NCBI GenBank assembly: GCA_040791665.1
Contig: JBFNNX010000010.1
Coordinates: 1 to 64,000, forward strand
DNA length: 64,000 bases
Origin: Thiodiazotropha sp040791665
Lineage (GTDB): Bacteria > Pseudomonadota > Gammaproteobacteria > Chromatiales > Chromatiaceae
Direction: 5' to 3'
The translations under genes and the position numbers were made by a program. The notes under the pieces were generated by a model. The model was not told where the DNA came from. It was given only the letters and a program-made list of their open reading frames with translations, and searched no databases. Below, in pieces: positions 1-9,412 of this stretch (the first letter of the stretch is position 1; every line of letters starts with the position of its first letter).

Positions 1-2180
1 TGCCCAATGATAGCGATCCGGACGGTGATACCCTCACTGTCACTGCAGTCACTCAAGGTACAAATGGTTCAGTCACAATCGATCCTGTAACAGGTAATCC
101 TGTTTACACGCCAAATCCGGACTTCAATGGTACGGACACCTTCACCTACACCATCGATGACGGTAATGGTGGTACCGATACCGCGACCGTCACTGTGACC
201 GTGGGTGCCGTGAATGATGCACCAGTCGCTGTGGATGACACTATTGGAACGGATGAGGATGTTCCAGTTACGGTCAATGTCTTGCCCAATGATAGCGATC
301 CGGACGGTGACACGCTCACTGTCACTGCTGTAACCCAGGGCACCAATGGTTCTGTATCCATCGATCCTGTGACAGGTAACCCGGTTTACACGCCAAATCC
401 GGACTTCAATGGCACGGATACTTTCACCTACACTATCGATGATGGCAATGGCGGTACGGATACGGCAACCGTGACGGTTACTGTGGGTGCCGTGAACGAT
501 GCACCGATCGCGACTGACGATACCGTCGGTACGAACGAAGACACGCCTGTTACGGTTGACGTTCTGCCGAATGACAGCGATCCGGACGGTGATACCCTCA
601 CGGTCACCGCTGTAACCCAGGGAACCAACGGTTCTGTCGTAATCGATCCTGTGACAGGTAATCCAGTTTACACCCCGAATGCTGATTTCAACGGTACAGA
701 CACCTTTACCTACACCATCGATGACGGTAATGGCGGTACCGATACCGCCACGGTGACTGTAACCGTTGGGGCCGTGAACGATGTGCCGATTGCAACCGAC
801 GATACCGTCGGCACGAACGAAGACACGCTTGTCACGGTTGACGTACTACCCAACGACAGTGATCCAGACGGTGATGCTTTGACAGTGACTGCGGTCACTC
901 AGGGAACCAATGGTTCTGTATCCATCGATCCTGTAACAGGTAATCCTGTTTACACGCCAAATGCGGACTTCAATGGCACGGATACTTTCACCTACACTAT
1001 CGATGATGGCAATGGCGGTACGGATACGGCAACCGTGACGGTGACTGTGGGTGCCGTGAACGATGCACCGGTTGCTACCGACGATACGGTTGGTACGAAC
1101 GAAGACACGCCTGTTACGGTTGACGTTCTGCCGAATGACAGTGATCCGGATGGTGATACCCTCACGGTCACAGCCGTGACCCAGGGAACCAATGGTTCTG
1201 TATCAATCGATCCTGTAACGGGTAACCCAGTTTATACCCCGAATGCTGATTTCAACGGTACAGACACCTTTACCTACACCATCGATGACGGTAATGGCGG
1301 TACCGATACCGCCACGGTGACTGTAACCGTTGGGGCCGTGAACGATGTGCCGATTGCAACCGACGATACCGTCGGCACGAACGAAGACACGCTTGTCACG
1401 GTTGACGTACTACCCAACGACAGTGATCCAGACGGTGATGCTTTGACAGTGACTGCGGTCACTCAGGGAACCAATGGTTCTGTATCCATCGATCCTGTAA
1501 CGGGTAACCCTGTTTACACTCCGAATGCGGACTTCAATGGCACGGATACCTTCACCTACACCATCGATGATGGCAATGGTGGTACCGATACCGCGACCGT
1601 GACTGTAACCGTCGGGGCCGTGAACGATGCGCCGATTGCTACTGACGATGCGGTGGGCACCAATGAAGATACCCCGGTGACTGTGGATGTGCTGCCGAAT
1701 GACAGCGATCCGGATGGTGATACCCTCACGGTCACAGCCGTGACCCAGGGTACCAATGGCAGTGTTGCTATTGACCCAGTCAGTGGCAATCCAATCTATA
1801 CGCCGAATGCGGATTTCAATGGTACCGATACCTTCACCTACACCATCGATGATGGCAATGGTGGTACGGATACGGCAACCGTCACGGTGACTGTGGATGC
1901 CGTGAATGATGCACCAGTAGCCGTGGATGACGCTATAGTCACGGATGAGGATGTTGCTGTCACTGTCGATGTATTGCCGAATGACAACGATCCGGATGGA
2001 GACACCCTGACGGTGACAGCGGTTACCCAAGGCACAAACGGTTCCGTTTCCATTGATCCCATATCGGGTAACCCTGTTTACACGCCTGACCCGGACTTCA
2101 ATGGCACGGATACCTTCACTTACACCATAGACGATGGTAACGGTGGTACCGATACCGCCACGGTGACGGTCACTGTTAGT
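1..2180 (+). repeat. Tandem 282-bp coding repeats within the adhesin gene
   Basis: Seven full units plus the tail of an eighth follow each other in frame with a 282-bp period (unit starts near 213, 495, 777, 1059, 1341, 1623 and 1905). Bases 672-937 are identical to 1236-1501, an offset of exactly two units (564 bp), whereas other unit pairs differ at many synonymous positions. Read directly from the sequence by aligning the lines by eye. Confidence 0.9.
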
Positions 2181-4025
2181 GAAGTGAATGATCTACCCGA
2201 AATAACCCCTGCAACAGCTGCAGTTTCTGAGGAAGGCCTGGTTAACGGTATGCCCGATAACACAGGCACGCCAACTGACACAACAGATAGTGTCACTGAT
2301 AGCGGTAGTATGTCTGTAAGTGACCCTGAAGGTGACACCTTGACAGTGTCATTGGCAGAGCCAGGAATCTCTATGACATCTTATGGTCAGTCTATAACCT
2401 GGACAGGTGATGGAACTGATACACTCATAGGCTCTGCGGGTGGTTCAGAAGTTGTGCGTATATCCATAGATCAGGCTGGAAATTATACAGTTACGTTATC
2501 GGATAGAGTGGATCACCCGGTTGTTGGCCAGGAAGATGTTCTTTCTTTCGATGTGGATGTTACTGTAGACGATGGTACGGACAGTGTGTCTGCCCCGCTT
2601 ACAATTCAGATTGAAGATGATGCTCCAAAAACAGGCAATATTACTGCCAATATGAATATCGGAGTTGATTCACTGGCAATACAAAATCTCGCTGCCGGTT
2701 GGACCAATCCGGTGTTCCTCAATGGCACGGGAGATGTAACCCAGCAAGATACGGATACAGACGGATTTATTGACAATCTGTTATGGGGAAGTGTCCCAAG
2801 CGGTGGATCTCAATCAGGATACACTCTGGTAGACAACCCAGTATATACAGGGGGCGGCGAAAGTGTGCAGATTGGGGAATCATTCAAGCTGGCAGATTTT
2901 TCACACAATAACTGGCCTATATATGCCAACTCATCCACACTGGATCAGGTCACCCTGACCATTGAAATGGATGTGGTGGTCAATGATGTTCCGACTACAG
3001 TGCAGTTTGATGTTTTGATGGATCATGATGAGACACCAAATAGCGGTGCCGATCCACGAGATATTATAACTCTACCCGCTCAAGCGGTAACGATCTCCAT
3101 TGGCGGTCAGGAGTATGAGGTCAGAGTGGATGGATTCAGGGATATCAATGGTCAGATCGTATCTACCATCCGAACAGACGAACAGGCGGTTAACCCGTTT
3201 GAGATCATGGGTAGTATCGTTTCCACTGATCCTCTTCCCGTGGTTACGGGTAGCGTGTCAAACATAACTGGCGGTGATGGCTCTACATCTAATGTAATCT
3301 GGGGTGATACATCAAGCCCATATGGCATTCTGACTGTTAATGCCAACGGCACCTATTCCTTCCAGCTGAATCGTGAAACCAAAGATGGTTTGGCCCCCGG
3401 GGAATCGATTACCGATACATTCAGCTATTCGATTACGGATGAGGATGGTGATGTTTCCAGTGCGACATTGACCATAACAATCGGCGGTTACCAAAGTATC
3501 GATGGATCGGCTGTCGCTGATATCTTAAGAGGCAGTGCTGCAGATGAGTATATTTCTGGTTATGAAGGGAATGATACCTTGAGAGGACGTGGCGGTGATG
3601 ATGTTCTAGACGGCGGGCTTGGAAGTGACCAATTACGCGGTGGTGGTGGAGATGACACGCTAATCTTTGATTCAGCTGATACTCTTATCAACGGGAACGC
3701 TGGTTTCGATACACTCATAGCACCGGATAATGATGACCTTGACTTCAGTAGCATTTCCAATATCAGTAATATAGAGAGGATAGATCTCACGGTAGGCAAT
3801 CACGATATCTTGAATCTGAGTGTTTCTGATGTACTGACAATGACAGACAACGATAATTTACTGGAGATTTTGGGCGACACTTCTGATAGTGTGGAACTGA
3901 CGAGCGATTGGCACGAGTCCGGTAACACGGTCACCCAAAATGGTCACACCTTTACAGAGTATCTCAATGCGGACGATAGCGTGACTCTGTTAATAGAAGA
4001 TCAGGTGAATGTAACGATTGTGTGA
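1..4025 (+). CDS. Giant repetitive type I-secreted adhesin, 3' part (5' end outside window)
   Basis: The frame is open from the first bases of the window, so the N-terminus lies upstream. What is visible: at least seven full and one partial tandem cadherin/Ig-like units of 94 residues (282 bp), each with a VLPNDSDPDGD Ca-binding-type motif and a DFNGTDTFTYTIDDGNGGTDTA strand; a linker; a segment around bases 2620-3230 resembling the choice-of-anchor K domain; a VCBS-like domain (about 3235-3485); then RTX-type glycine/aspartate nonapeptides (about 3560-3660, GNDTLRGRGGDDVLDGG) and a type I secretion C-terminal region. There are no cysteines in the repeats. This is the layout of LapA-like RTX adhesins exported by an ABC/MFP/TolC system to the cell surface for biofilm or host attachment. 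The downstream TolC-family gene fits. Ligand unknown. Confidence 0.9.
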   Translation, partial: PNDSDPDGDTLTVTAVTQGTNGSVTIDPVTGNPVYTPNPDFNGTDTFTYTIDDGNGGTDTATVTVTVGAVNDAPVAVDDTIGTDEDVPVTVNVLPNDSDPDGDTLTVTAVTQGTNGSVSIDPVTGNPVYTPNPDFNGTDTFTYTIDDGNGGTDTATVTVTVGAVNDAPIATDDTVGTNEDTPVTVDVLPNDSDPDGDTLTVTAVTQGTNGSVVIDPVTGNPVYTPNADFNGTDTFTYTIDDGNGGTDTATVTVTVGAVNDVPIATDDTVGTNEDTLVTVDVLPNDSDPDGDALTVTAVTQGTNGSVSIDPVTGNPVYTPNADFNGTDTFTYTIDDGNGGTDTATVTVTVGAVNDAPVATDDTVGTNEDTPVTVDVLPNDSDPDGDTLTVTAVTQGTNGSVSIDPVTGNPVYTPNADFNGTDTFTYTIDDGNGGTDTATVTVTVGAVNDVPIATDDTVGTNEDTLVTVDVLPNDSDPDGDALTVTAVTQGTNGSVSIDPVTGNPVYTPNADFNGTDTFTYTIDDGNGGTDTATVTVTVGAVNDAPIATDDAVGTNEDTPVTVDVLPNDSDPDGDTLTVTAVTQGTNGSVAIDPVSGNPIYTPNADFNGTDTFTYTIDDGNGGTDTATVTVTVDAVNDAPVAVDDAIVTDEDVAVTVDVLPNDNDPDGDTLTVTAVTQGTNGSVSIDPISGNPVYTPDPDFNGTDTFTYTIDDGNGGTDTATVTVTVSEVNDLPEITPATAAVSEEGLVNGMPDNTGTPTDTTDSVTDSGSMSVSDPEGDTLTVSLAEPGISMTSYGQSITWTGDGTDTLIGSAGGSEVVRISIDQAGNYTVTLSDRVDHPVVGQEDVLSFDVDVTVDDGTDSVSAPLTIQIEDDAPKTGNITANMNIGVDSLAIQNLAAGWTNPVFLNGTGDVTQQDTDTDGFIDNLLWGSVPSGGSQSGYTLVDNPVYTGGGESVQIGESFKLADFSHNNWPIYANSSTLDQVTLTIEMDVVVNDVPTTVQFDVLMDHDETPNSGADPRDIITLPAQAVTISIGGQEYEVRVDGFRDINGQIVSTIRTDEQAVNPFEIMGSIVSTDPLPVVTGSVSNITGGDGSTSNVIWGDTSSPYGILTVNANGTYSFQLNRETKDGLAPGESITDTFSYSITDEDGDVSSATLTITIGGYQSIDGSAVADILRGSAADEYISGYEGNDTLRGRGGDDVLDGGLGSDQLRGGGGDDTLIFDSADTLINGNAGFDTLIAPDNDDLDFSSISNISNIERIDLTVGNHDILNLSVSDVLTMTDNDNLLEILGDTSDSVELTSDWHESGNTVTQNGHTFTEYLNADDSVTLLIEDQVNVTIV

Positions 4026-4056
4026 TGAGCCACAACTACAGCGTTTGTATACGGTT

Positions 4057-4082
4057 AAGGGTCCAATACGGGCCCTTTTCTT
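4057..4082 (+). terminator. Rho-independent terminator after the adhesin gene
   Basis: An 8-bp stem (4057-4064 with 4070-4077, one G-U pair, loop AATAC) is followed directly by a T-rich tract. It lies 32 bp after the adhesin stop codon. Confidence 0.8.
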
Positions 4083-4422
4083 ATTTGGTGGTGATAGCAG
4101 GGAGTGAAAATGATATTTTACATAGTTTTACAGCGTTCAGCTTGATAATTGCTATTAGTCTATGTAGATTGTGCGGGTTATTGTAACTTGCTGTATTTAA
4201 ATGGAAAATATGTATTAGTAGGCTGATCGCATACAAGCGAGCTGGGTATTATGTAATCGAACAGGACTGATTTTATAAACTGGCAAACAGATTAACTGCA
4301 AATACGCAACTATCGGTGATAATTCCTTAAATTCTTGCGTTTAAGTTAACTGCTAATATGCCGATACAGAATGCTAACTAGTTCACAATAATTAAAATGT
4401 GACTGTAAATTTAAGGTATCCA
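4083..4422. other. AT-rich intergenic region upstream of the TolC-family gene
   Basis: About 340 bp of markedly AT-rich sequence without a convincing ORF or RNA gene. It presumably carries the promoter of the downstream outer membrane channel gene, but I cannot assign a clear -35/-10 pair. Confidence 0.5.
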
Positions 4423-5844
4423 ATGGTTGGCAACTTTTTAGTAAAGTCTGGTTTAACGGCACTGTTTTTTGTTGTTTTTGGCCCAGCACATGCTTTGGAT
4501 CTGCGTACGACGGTGGAGCATGCAATCACAACGAATCCTGAGGTCCTGGTAGAGTCCAACCAGCATCTATCCCGTCTTGAAGAGTTGGATCAAGCTAGAT
4601 CAGGCTATATGCCATCTATCGACTTGAACGCAGCAGCGGGTTATGAGCGGACTGACAATAATACGACGCGGGCCAGCGGAGATGACTATCGCTCCCTGAC
4701 ACGCAAAGAAGCCAGTTTGACACTGAATCAAATGCTGTTTGACGGATTTGCCACCAAAAGCGAGGTAGAACGTCAAAATGCCAGGGTTGAAGCACAGAGA
4801 AGAGTGCTTGAGAGTGCCAGTGAAAGACTTGGGCTTAAGGCGGTAGATACCTATATACAGGTCCTTCTGCATCGGGATCTCATGGCACTTTCATCGGAAA
4901 ATCTTCACGCCCATGCAAAGATCTACGATCAAGTGGAACTGAGAAGCAATTCCGGTGTTGGCAGAACCTCTGATCTGGCCCAAATTACTGGTCGCCGGGC
5001 TTCTGCCTCGGCAAATATGTTATCTGACGAGGTGAATCTCAAAGATGCAGAGACGAATTTTCTTCGTGTTGTAGGACTGCTTCCGAAAGCCCTTGAATCC
5101 TTGGATGGAGAAATCGGCACTCTGCCGACAACACAGGATGATGCCATACAACTTGCGCTTGAAAATCATCCGACACTGAAATCAGCAAATGCTGATGTGA
5201 CAGCTGCCATGGCTCAGTATAATGCGTCCAAAAGCGCGTACTATCCTCGTCTGGACTTGGAATTGGGGTCAAGGTATGGCGATGACCTGGATGGCGTGGA
5301 GGGGCGTGATGATGATGTCACGGCAATGCTCCGGATGCGTTACAATCTGTTTGCTGGCGGTAAGGATCGGGCACGTAACAGGCAGAATGCTCATTTGGTC
5401 AACGAGGCCAAAGAGATCCGCAACAACGCCTATCGCCAGGTTGTGGAAAGTGTCAGATTGTCGTGGGCGGCCTATGATGTCACCCAAAAACAACTGGTAT
5501 TTCAGCAAGAGCATGTACTCGCTAGTGAAAAGACCCGCGATGCCTATACAAAGCAGTTTAACCTCGGTAAACGCTCATTGCTTGATTTACTGGACTCTGA
5601 GAATGAATTGTATGAGGCAAAAAGGGAAAAAACCAAAACCTGGTACGATCATAAGTTCTCCCAATATCGTCTGTTAGTAGGCATCAATAGGTTGAAGGTG
5701 CATCTTGGTATTGCCTTACCGGAGACTACAGAAGAGAGTGAAAAGTTCCACCAGGCCTACAGTAATGTGGCCAACGAAAGTGCTGTTTCGGATGAGGTGG
5801 CTCCGTTGAAGTCTGTCCTGGAACAACCTGTATCACTGCAATAA
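4423..5844 (+). CDS. TolC-family outer membrane channel (type I secretion)
   Basis: 473 aa if started at ATG 4423, which follows an AAGG SD by 6 nt and begins a clear signal peptide ending AHA before LDLRTTVEHA. The frame stays open up to a GTG at 4399, but that has no SD. The mature protein has two outer membrane efflux protein repeats rich in long amphipathic helices, e.g. residues with the LDARVQLY-like pattern typical of TolC/AggA/LapE. It would form the trimeric outer membrane duct of a type I secretion or efflux system. Its position just after an RTX adhesin gene suggests it exports that protein. No ABC transporter or membrane fusion gene follows it within the window, so those partners must lie upstream or elsewhere. 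Confidence 0.9.
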   Translation: MVGNFLVKSGLTALFFVVFGPAHALDLRTTVEHAITTNPEVLVESNQHLSRLEELDQARSGYMPSIDLNAAAGYERTDNNTTRASGDDYRSLTRKEASLTLNQMLFDGFATKSEVERQNARVEAQRRVLESASERLGLKAVDTYIQVLLHRDLMALSSENLHAHAKIYDQVELRSNSGVGRTSDLAQITGRRASASANMLSDEVNLKDAETNFLRVVGLLPKALESLDGEIGTLPTTQDDAIQLALENHPTLKSANADVTAAMAQYNASKSAYYPRLDLELGSRYGDDLDGVEGRDDDVTAMLRMRYNLFAGGKDRARNRQNAHLVNEAKEIRNNAYRQVVESVRLSWAAYDVTQKQLVFQQEHVLASEKTRDAYTKQFNLGKRSLLDLLDSENELYEAKREKTKTWYDHKFSQYRLLVGINRLKVHLGIALPETTEESEKFHQAYSNVANESAVSDEVAPLKSVLEQPVSLQ

Positions 5845-6236
5845 TAACCAATGTAGCTCTGAACAAGTCATGGAAGGTTACCTTGCGGTGAAAAACTTCC
5901 ACCGCTAAGTTGTCAGTTACGGCAATAGGACGACTGTCATTTGAAACTAACGCCTTGGTGAAGAAGCTGTCACTCACAATCCGTGTCGTTCAGAATTATT
6001 CAGAGCTTGCCTGATTTTTTATTGATTTTTCATCTGCATTTCTGGTTTGGAGTCTTAACCAAATCACTTCATCACTGCTGTGCGGCCTAAACTGCATCCC
6101 ACGGCGGGATATCGCTATTTCTGTAGGTGCATGTTGTAGGATTGTATTATTTCTGGACAAAATCTTTTGAATCCATCTGCTAGGATTGAGCGTAGATCAA
6201 CAAAAAAATGCGTATTGTTTAGTAAGGTACAGGCCT
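5845..6236. other. Intergenic region, no gene seen
   Basis: About 390 bp between the TolC-family gene and the TVP38-oxidoreductase fusion. Short frames on both strands lack SDs and recognisable products. No terminator with a clear stem and T-run is visible. Confidence 0.5.
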
Positions 6237-8372
6237 ATGAATCCCCGTAAACTGATTGTCCTGCTCGTGGTGGCACTGTTGGTGTTCGCCTTTTTTCTAT
6301 TTGACCTGGACAAGGTCCTGACGCTCGACTATCTGAAGTCCCAACGAGATGGAATCATCTCGTGGAAAGATTCATACCCGTTTTTGGCCACACTGGTTTT
6401 CTTTGCCGTCTATGTGGCGGTCACCGCCCTTTCTCTTCCCGGTGCGGCAGTCATGACCTTGGCAATAGGTGCGGTCTTCGGTTTGTTGTGGGGCTTGGTG
6501 TTGGTTTCATTTGCCTCCACTATCGGTGCCACTCTCGCCTTTCTGATTGCTCGTTTTCTGCTTAAGGATACGGTTCAGAGTCGTTATGGAGACCGTTTGA
6601 AGGCAATCAATGAGGGAATGCGTAAGGATGGTGCCTTCTATCTCTTTACCTTGAGGTTGGTGCCGATTTTTCCCTTTTTCGTGATCAACCTGTTGATGGG
6701 GTTGACTCCCATACGAACCTGGACCTTCTACTGGGTCAGCCAAGTCGGCATGTTGGCCGGTACGGTGGTTTATGTAAATGCGGGTACACAGCTCGCCACT
6801 CTCGATTCGGCTTCCGGAATTCTCTCACCGGGATTAATTGGTTCCTTTGCACTGCTGGGACTTTTTCCATTACTGGCAAAAAGGTTCGTCACACTGTTGA
6901 AACAACGCAAGGCGTTAAAGGATTGGGATCGCCCGGAGATATTCGATCAGAATTTGGTAGTGATCGGGGGTGGTTCAGCGGGACTGGTATCCGCATATAT
7001 TGCCGCGGCTGTGAAATCGCGGGTGACACTGATCGAAAAACACAAGATGGGGGGCGACTGCCTGAATACCGGCTGCGTGCCTTCCAAGGCGCTGATCCGT
7101 AGTGCGCGCATCCTGAGCCAGAGTCGCAGGGCTCAGGAGTGGGGTTTTGATAGCATCGATGTGAAGTATAACTTCAGTAACATCATGGAGCGGGTGCAAA
7201 GAGTGGTCAAAGAGGTTGAGCCTCACGACTCCGTGGAACGCTACTCGGGACTGGGTGTGGAAGTCATCGAGGGTGAGGCACGTATCACATCTCCCTACAG
7301 TGTGGAGGTCAACGGTATTGAAATACGAACCCCACATATCATCGTTGCCACGGGGGCCGGTCCCTTCGTGCCGCCGATAACGGGTATCGATCAATTCAAT
7401 TACCTCACTTCGGACAATCTCTGGCAATTGCGTGAATTGCCGGAAAGACTGCTGGTATTGGGTGGTGGTCCGATAGGGTGTGAGTTGTCTCAGGCCTTTG
7501 CCCGATTCGGCAGCAGGGTAACCATCGTCGAAATGATGCCCAGGTTGATGATACGTGAGGATGACGATGTCGTGGATCTGGTGACACGACAATTCAAGGA
7601 GGAAGGCATCAACCTGCTGGTTGGGTACAAGGCTGTGGAATTCACCAAGGAGGAGGGTGAGAATCTGTTGATATGTGAACACAATGATAAAAAGAAGAAA
7701 GTTCCATTTGATCAGGTGTTGGTTGCGGTCGGCCGAAAACCCAACACCGGCGGATTTGGCCTCGAGGAGTTGAATGTGGCACTTAACCCGAACGGTACGA
7801 TTGAGACCGATGAGTACCTCCAAACATCCATTCCGACTATCTATGCCTGTGGTGATGTGGCTGGTCCATACCAGTTTACCCATACCGCCGGCCATCAGGC
7901 TTGGTACGCGGCGGTGAATAGCCTGTTTGGGGTTTTTCGTCGCTTTAAGGTGGATTACTCCGTGATCCCGTTTGCAACCTTTACCGATCCGGAAGTTGCG
8001 CGTGTTGGGCTGAATGAGCTAGAGGCGAAACAAAAGGGGATTGAGTATGAGGTAACGAAATTTGATCTATCCGAATTGGATCGGGCGATTGCGGAAGGCG
8101 AGACAGATGGCATGGTGAAGGTACTGACGCCACCTGCTAAGGACCGGGTGCTTGGTGCCACTATCGTGGGCGAAAATGCAGGTGAACTGATCGGGGAATT
8201 CACCGCTGCCATGAAGCACGGCTTTGGTTTGAACAAGATACTCGGCACGATTCATATCTACCCGACGCTGTTCGAGGCCAATAAATATGCCGCCGGAGCC
8301 TGGAAGCGAGCCCACAAGCCTGAAAAGGTTTTGTCATGGGTGGAGCGTTACCATGCCTGGCGAAGGGGGTAA
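6237..8372 (+). CDS. TVP38/DedA-type membrane domain fused to FAD-dependent disulfide oxidoreductase
   Basis: 711 aa from ATG 6237 (AAGG SD nine bases upstream; the frame extends to a TTG at 6186 without SD). Residues 1-230 form a SNARE-associated/TVP38 membrane domain with about six hydrophobic segments. From residue 240 a class I pyridine nucleotide-disulfide oxidoreductase follows: FAD-binding GGGSAG (244-249), redox-active pair in CLNTGC (Cys275, Cys280), an NAD(P)-binding GGGPIGCE motif, an ACGDVAG second FAD motif and a C-terminal dimerisation domain. The enzyme half is most like mercuric reductase/dihydrolipoamide dehydrogenase, but there is no N-terminal HMA domain and the C-terminus has no CC pair, so mercury is unlikely as substrate. 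It would carry a cytoplasmic redox enzyme on the inner membrane. The substrate is unknown. The next gene encodes a cysteine-rich exported protein. Confidence 0.9.
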   Translation: MNPRKLIVLLVVALLVFAFFLFDLDKVLTLDYLKSQRDGIISWKDSYPFLATLVFFAVYVAVTALSLPGAAVMTLAIGAVFGLLWGLVLVSFASTIGATLAFLIARFLLKDTVQSRYGDRLKAINEGMRKDGAFYLFTLRLVPIFPFFVINLLMGLTPIRTWTFYWVSQVGMLAGTVVYVNAGTQLATLDSASGILSPGLIGSFALLGLFPLLAKRFVTLLKQRKALKDWDRPEIFDQNLVVIGGGSAGLVSAYIAAAVKSRVTLIEKHKMGGDCLNTGCVPSKALIRSARILSQSRRAQEWGFDSIDVKYNFSNIMERVQRVVKEVEPHDSVERYSGLGVEVIEGEARITSPYSVEVNGIEIRTPHIIVATGAGPFVPPITGIDQFNYLTSDNLWQLRELPERLLVLGGGPIGCELSQAFARFGSRVTIVEMMPRLMIREDDDVVDLVTRQFKEEGINLLVGYKAVEFTKEEGENLLICEHNDKKKKVPFDQVLVAVGRKPNTGGFGLEELNVALNPNGTIETDEYLQTSIPTIYACGDVAGPYQFTHTAGHQAWYAAVNSLFGVFRRFKVDYSVIPFATFTDPEVARVGLNELEAKQKGIEYEVTKFDLSELDRAIAEGETDGMVKVLTPPAKDRVLGATIVGENAGELIGEFTAAMKHGFGLNKILGTIHIYPTLFEANKYAAGAWKRAHKPEKVLSWVERYHAWRRG

Positions 8373-8460
8373 TGCGGGGGATTGCTCGAAGCACTCAGTT
8401 TAAGGTAAAAAATTATGATATTCTGATGCTGAAATAGATAAAATACGAAGGGTGAGTAGC

Positions 8461-9159
8461 ATGCAGTTGCGCCACATCATCACAGTTTTTTGTATATTGC
8501 CTCTTGCGGCGCTTGCCGATGCCTCATCGTGGCAAGGCCAACTACAGGATGGCAGCCATATTTCCATCGATTCGGATACCAATAAGGTAACCCGCACCGC
8601 TGAGGGAGAGACCACCTCACTGTGGGATGGAGTACACAAACTCGATAATGGCGCGGTAATCATTGTACGCGATGGCGTTGTTGTCAAAGATCGCATCATT
8701 ATCGATGCTCAGCGGGAACAGGAGAGAGATCGCCTGAATGCTGCGTGTATGCAGCTGGTTAAAAAAGTTTGTGGTACGCACAATGAGTGCGATTCCAATC
8801 CCGCATGCGATCCCGCACGCCAATTACTTGCGATGGAACGCAGTGAGCTGAGCAGCAGTTGGTCAGGTGTTATTCTTGAAAGCTCCACACACTGCCTTGA
8901 GGCACTGGGAAATGAGACCTTTTTTCAGGCCTGCGAAAGACGTTCGCCCGGGCATGAGACGCCCTGTGAAAAACTCCGCAACAGGGTATGTGGCAGTGAA
9001 AATCAATGCGCATCGAGGGAAGCTTGCGATGCGGCAGGCCAACTGATCTTAATGGAGCAGCAGGATATGCATAGTGTTCCAGGCGGATTCACCTATGCGA
9101 GCGCACAGTGTCGTGATGCACTGGTCGATAACGCTGACTACTTTAGTGCCTGCGAATAG
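8461..9159 (+). CDS. Exported protein with two tandem six-cysteine modules (unknown function)
   Basis: 232 aa from ATG 8461 (GAAGGG SD at 8447-8452). Residues 1-21 are a signal peptide ending LAALADA. A short domain of about 70 residues follows (possible small beta domain), then two homologous modules of roughly 65-70 residues. Each has six cysteines in the order C-x7-C-x5-C-x5-C-long-C-x~11-C, and shared features such as VCG, ACD/ACDxA, QLLxME and a final F/YF(S/Q)AC. All 12 cysteines are in the modules, consistent with three disulfides each in the periplasm. I do not recognise the family. It lies 88 bp after the oxidoreductase fusion on the same strand, so cotranscription is possible. Confidence 0.75.
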   Translation: MQLRHIITVFCILPLAALADASSWQGQLQDGSHISIDSDTNKVTRTAEGETTSLWDGVHKLDNGAVIIVRDGVVVKDRIIIDAQREQERDRLNAACMQLVKKVCGTHNECDSNPACDPARQLLAMERSELSSSWSGVILESSTHCLEALGNETFFQACERRSPGHETPCEKLRNRVCGSENQCASREACDAAGQLILMEQQDMHSVPGGFTYASAQCRDALVDNADYFSACE

Positions 9160-9205
9160 ACAGGGATTTCAGTTTCGACAGGCAAATTGGCGTTACCACT
9201 CCCCC

Positions 9206-9406
9206 CTAACGCCGAATCAGCCACAAAATAAGAGTGATTACTGCGCTTACCAGCAGCATGCTGGTTAACGGAAGGTAGAAACGAAAATTCTCCCGCTCCA
9301 CCACGATATCACCCGGTAACCGCCCAAAGGGTATTTTATCGATCCACGGCCAAAGCAGACCCAGCAAGAGTGCAGCTATCGCCAAGCCAAATAGGAACTT
9401 TTGCAT
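9206..9406 (-). CDS. DUF2905 small membrane protein
   Basis: 66 aa from ATG 9406 (two codons after a possible GTG at 9412; a weak GTGAG SD precedes the ATG). Two hydrophobic segments flank the motif IPFGRLPGDIVVERENFRFYLP, which is diagnostic of the DUF2905 family (short two-TM proteins with an inter-helix loop on one side). Function unknown. It is convergent with the cysteine-rich protein gene. Confidence 0.85.
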   Translation of the reverse strand: MQKFLFGLAIAALLLGLLWPWIDKIPFGRLPGDIVVERENFRFYLPLTSMLLVSAVITLILWLIRR

Positions 9407-9412
9407 AATCAC

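Noticed and set aside
1410..2030. 206-codon minus-strand open frame inside the adhesin repeats
   Set aside because: It is a by-product of the repeat codon pattern; no SD and no family features.
1..2180. Regular tandem repeats that could suggest a satellite or CRISPR array
   Set aside because: The 282-bp units are in frame, without spacers, and encode adhesin domains.
6975..7895. 306-codon minus-strand frame antisense to the oxidoreductase
   Set aside because: It lies wholly inside a gene with strong motifs on the other strand and has a non-protein-like composition.
6237..8372. Calling the fusion protein a mercuric reductase (merA)
   Set aside because: The N-terminal HMA domain and C-terminal cysteine pair are missing and no other mer genes are nearby.
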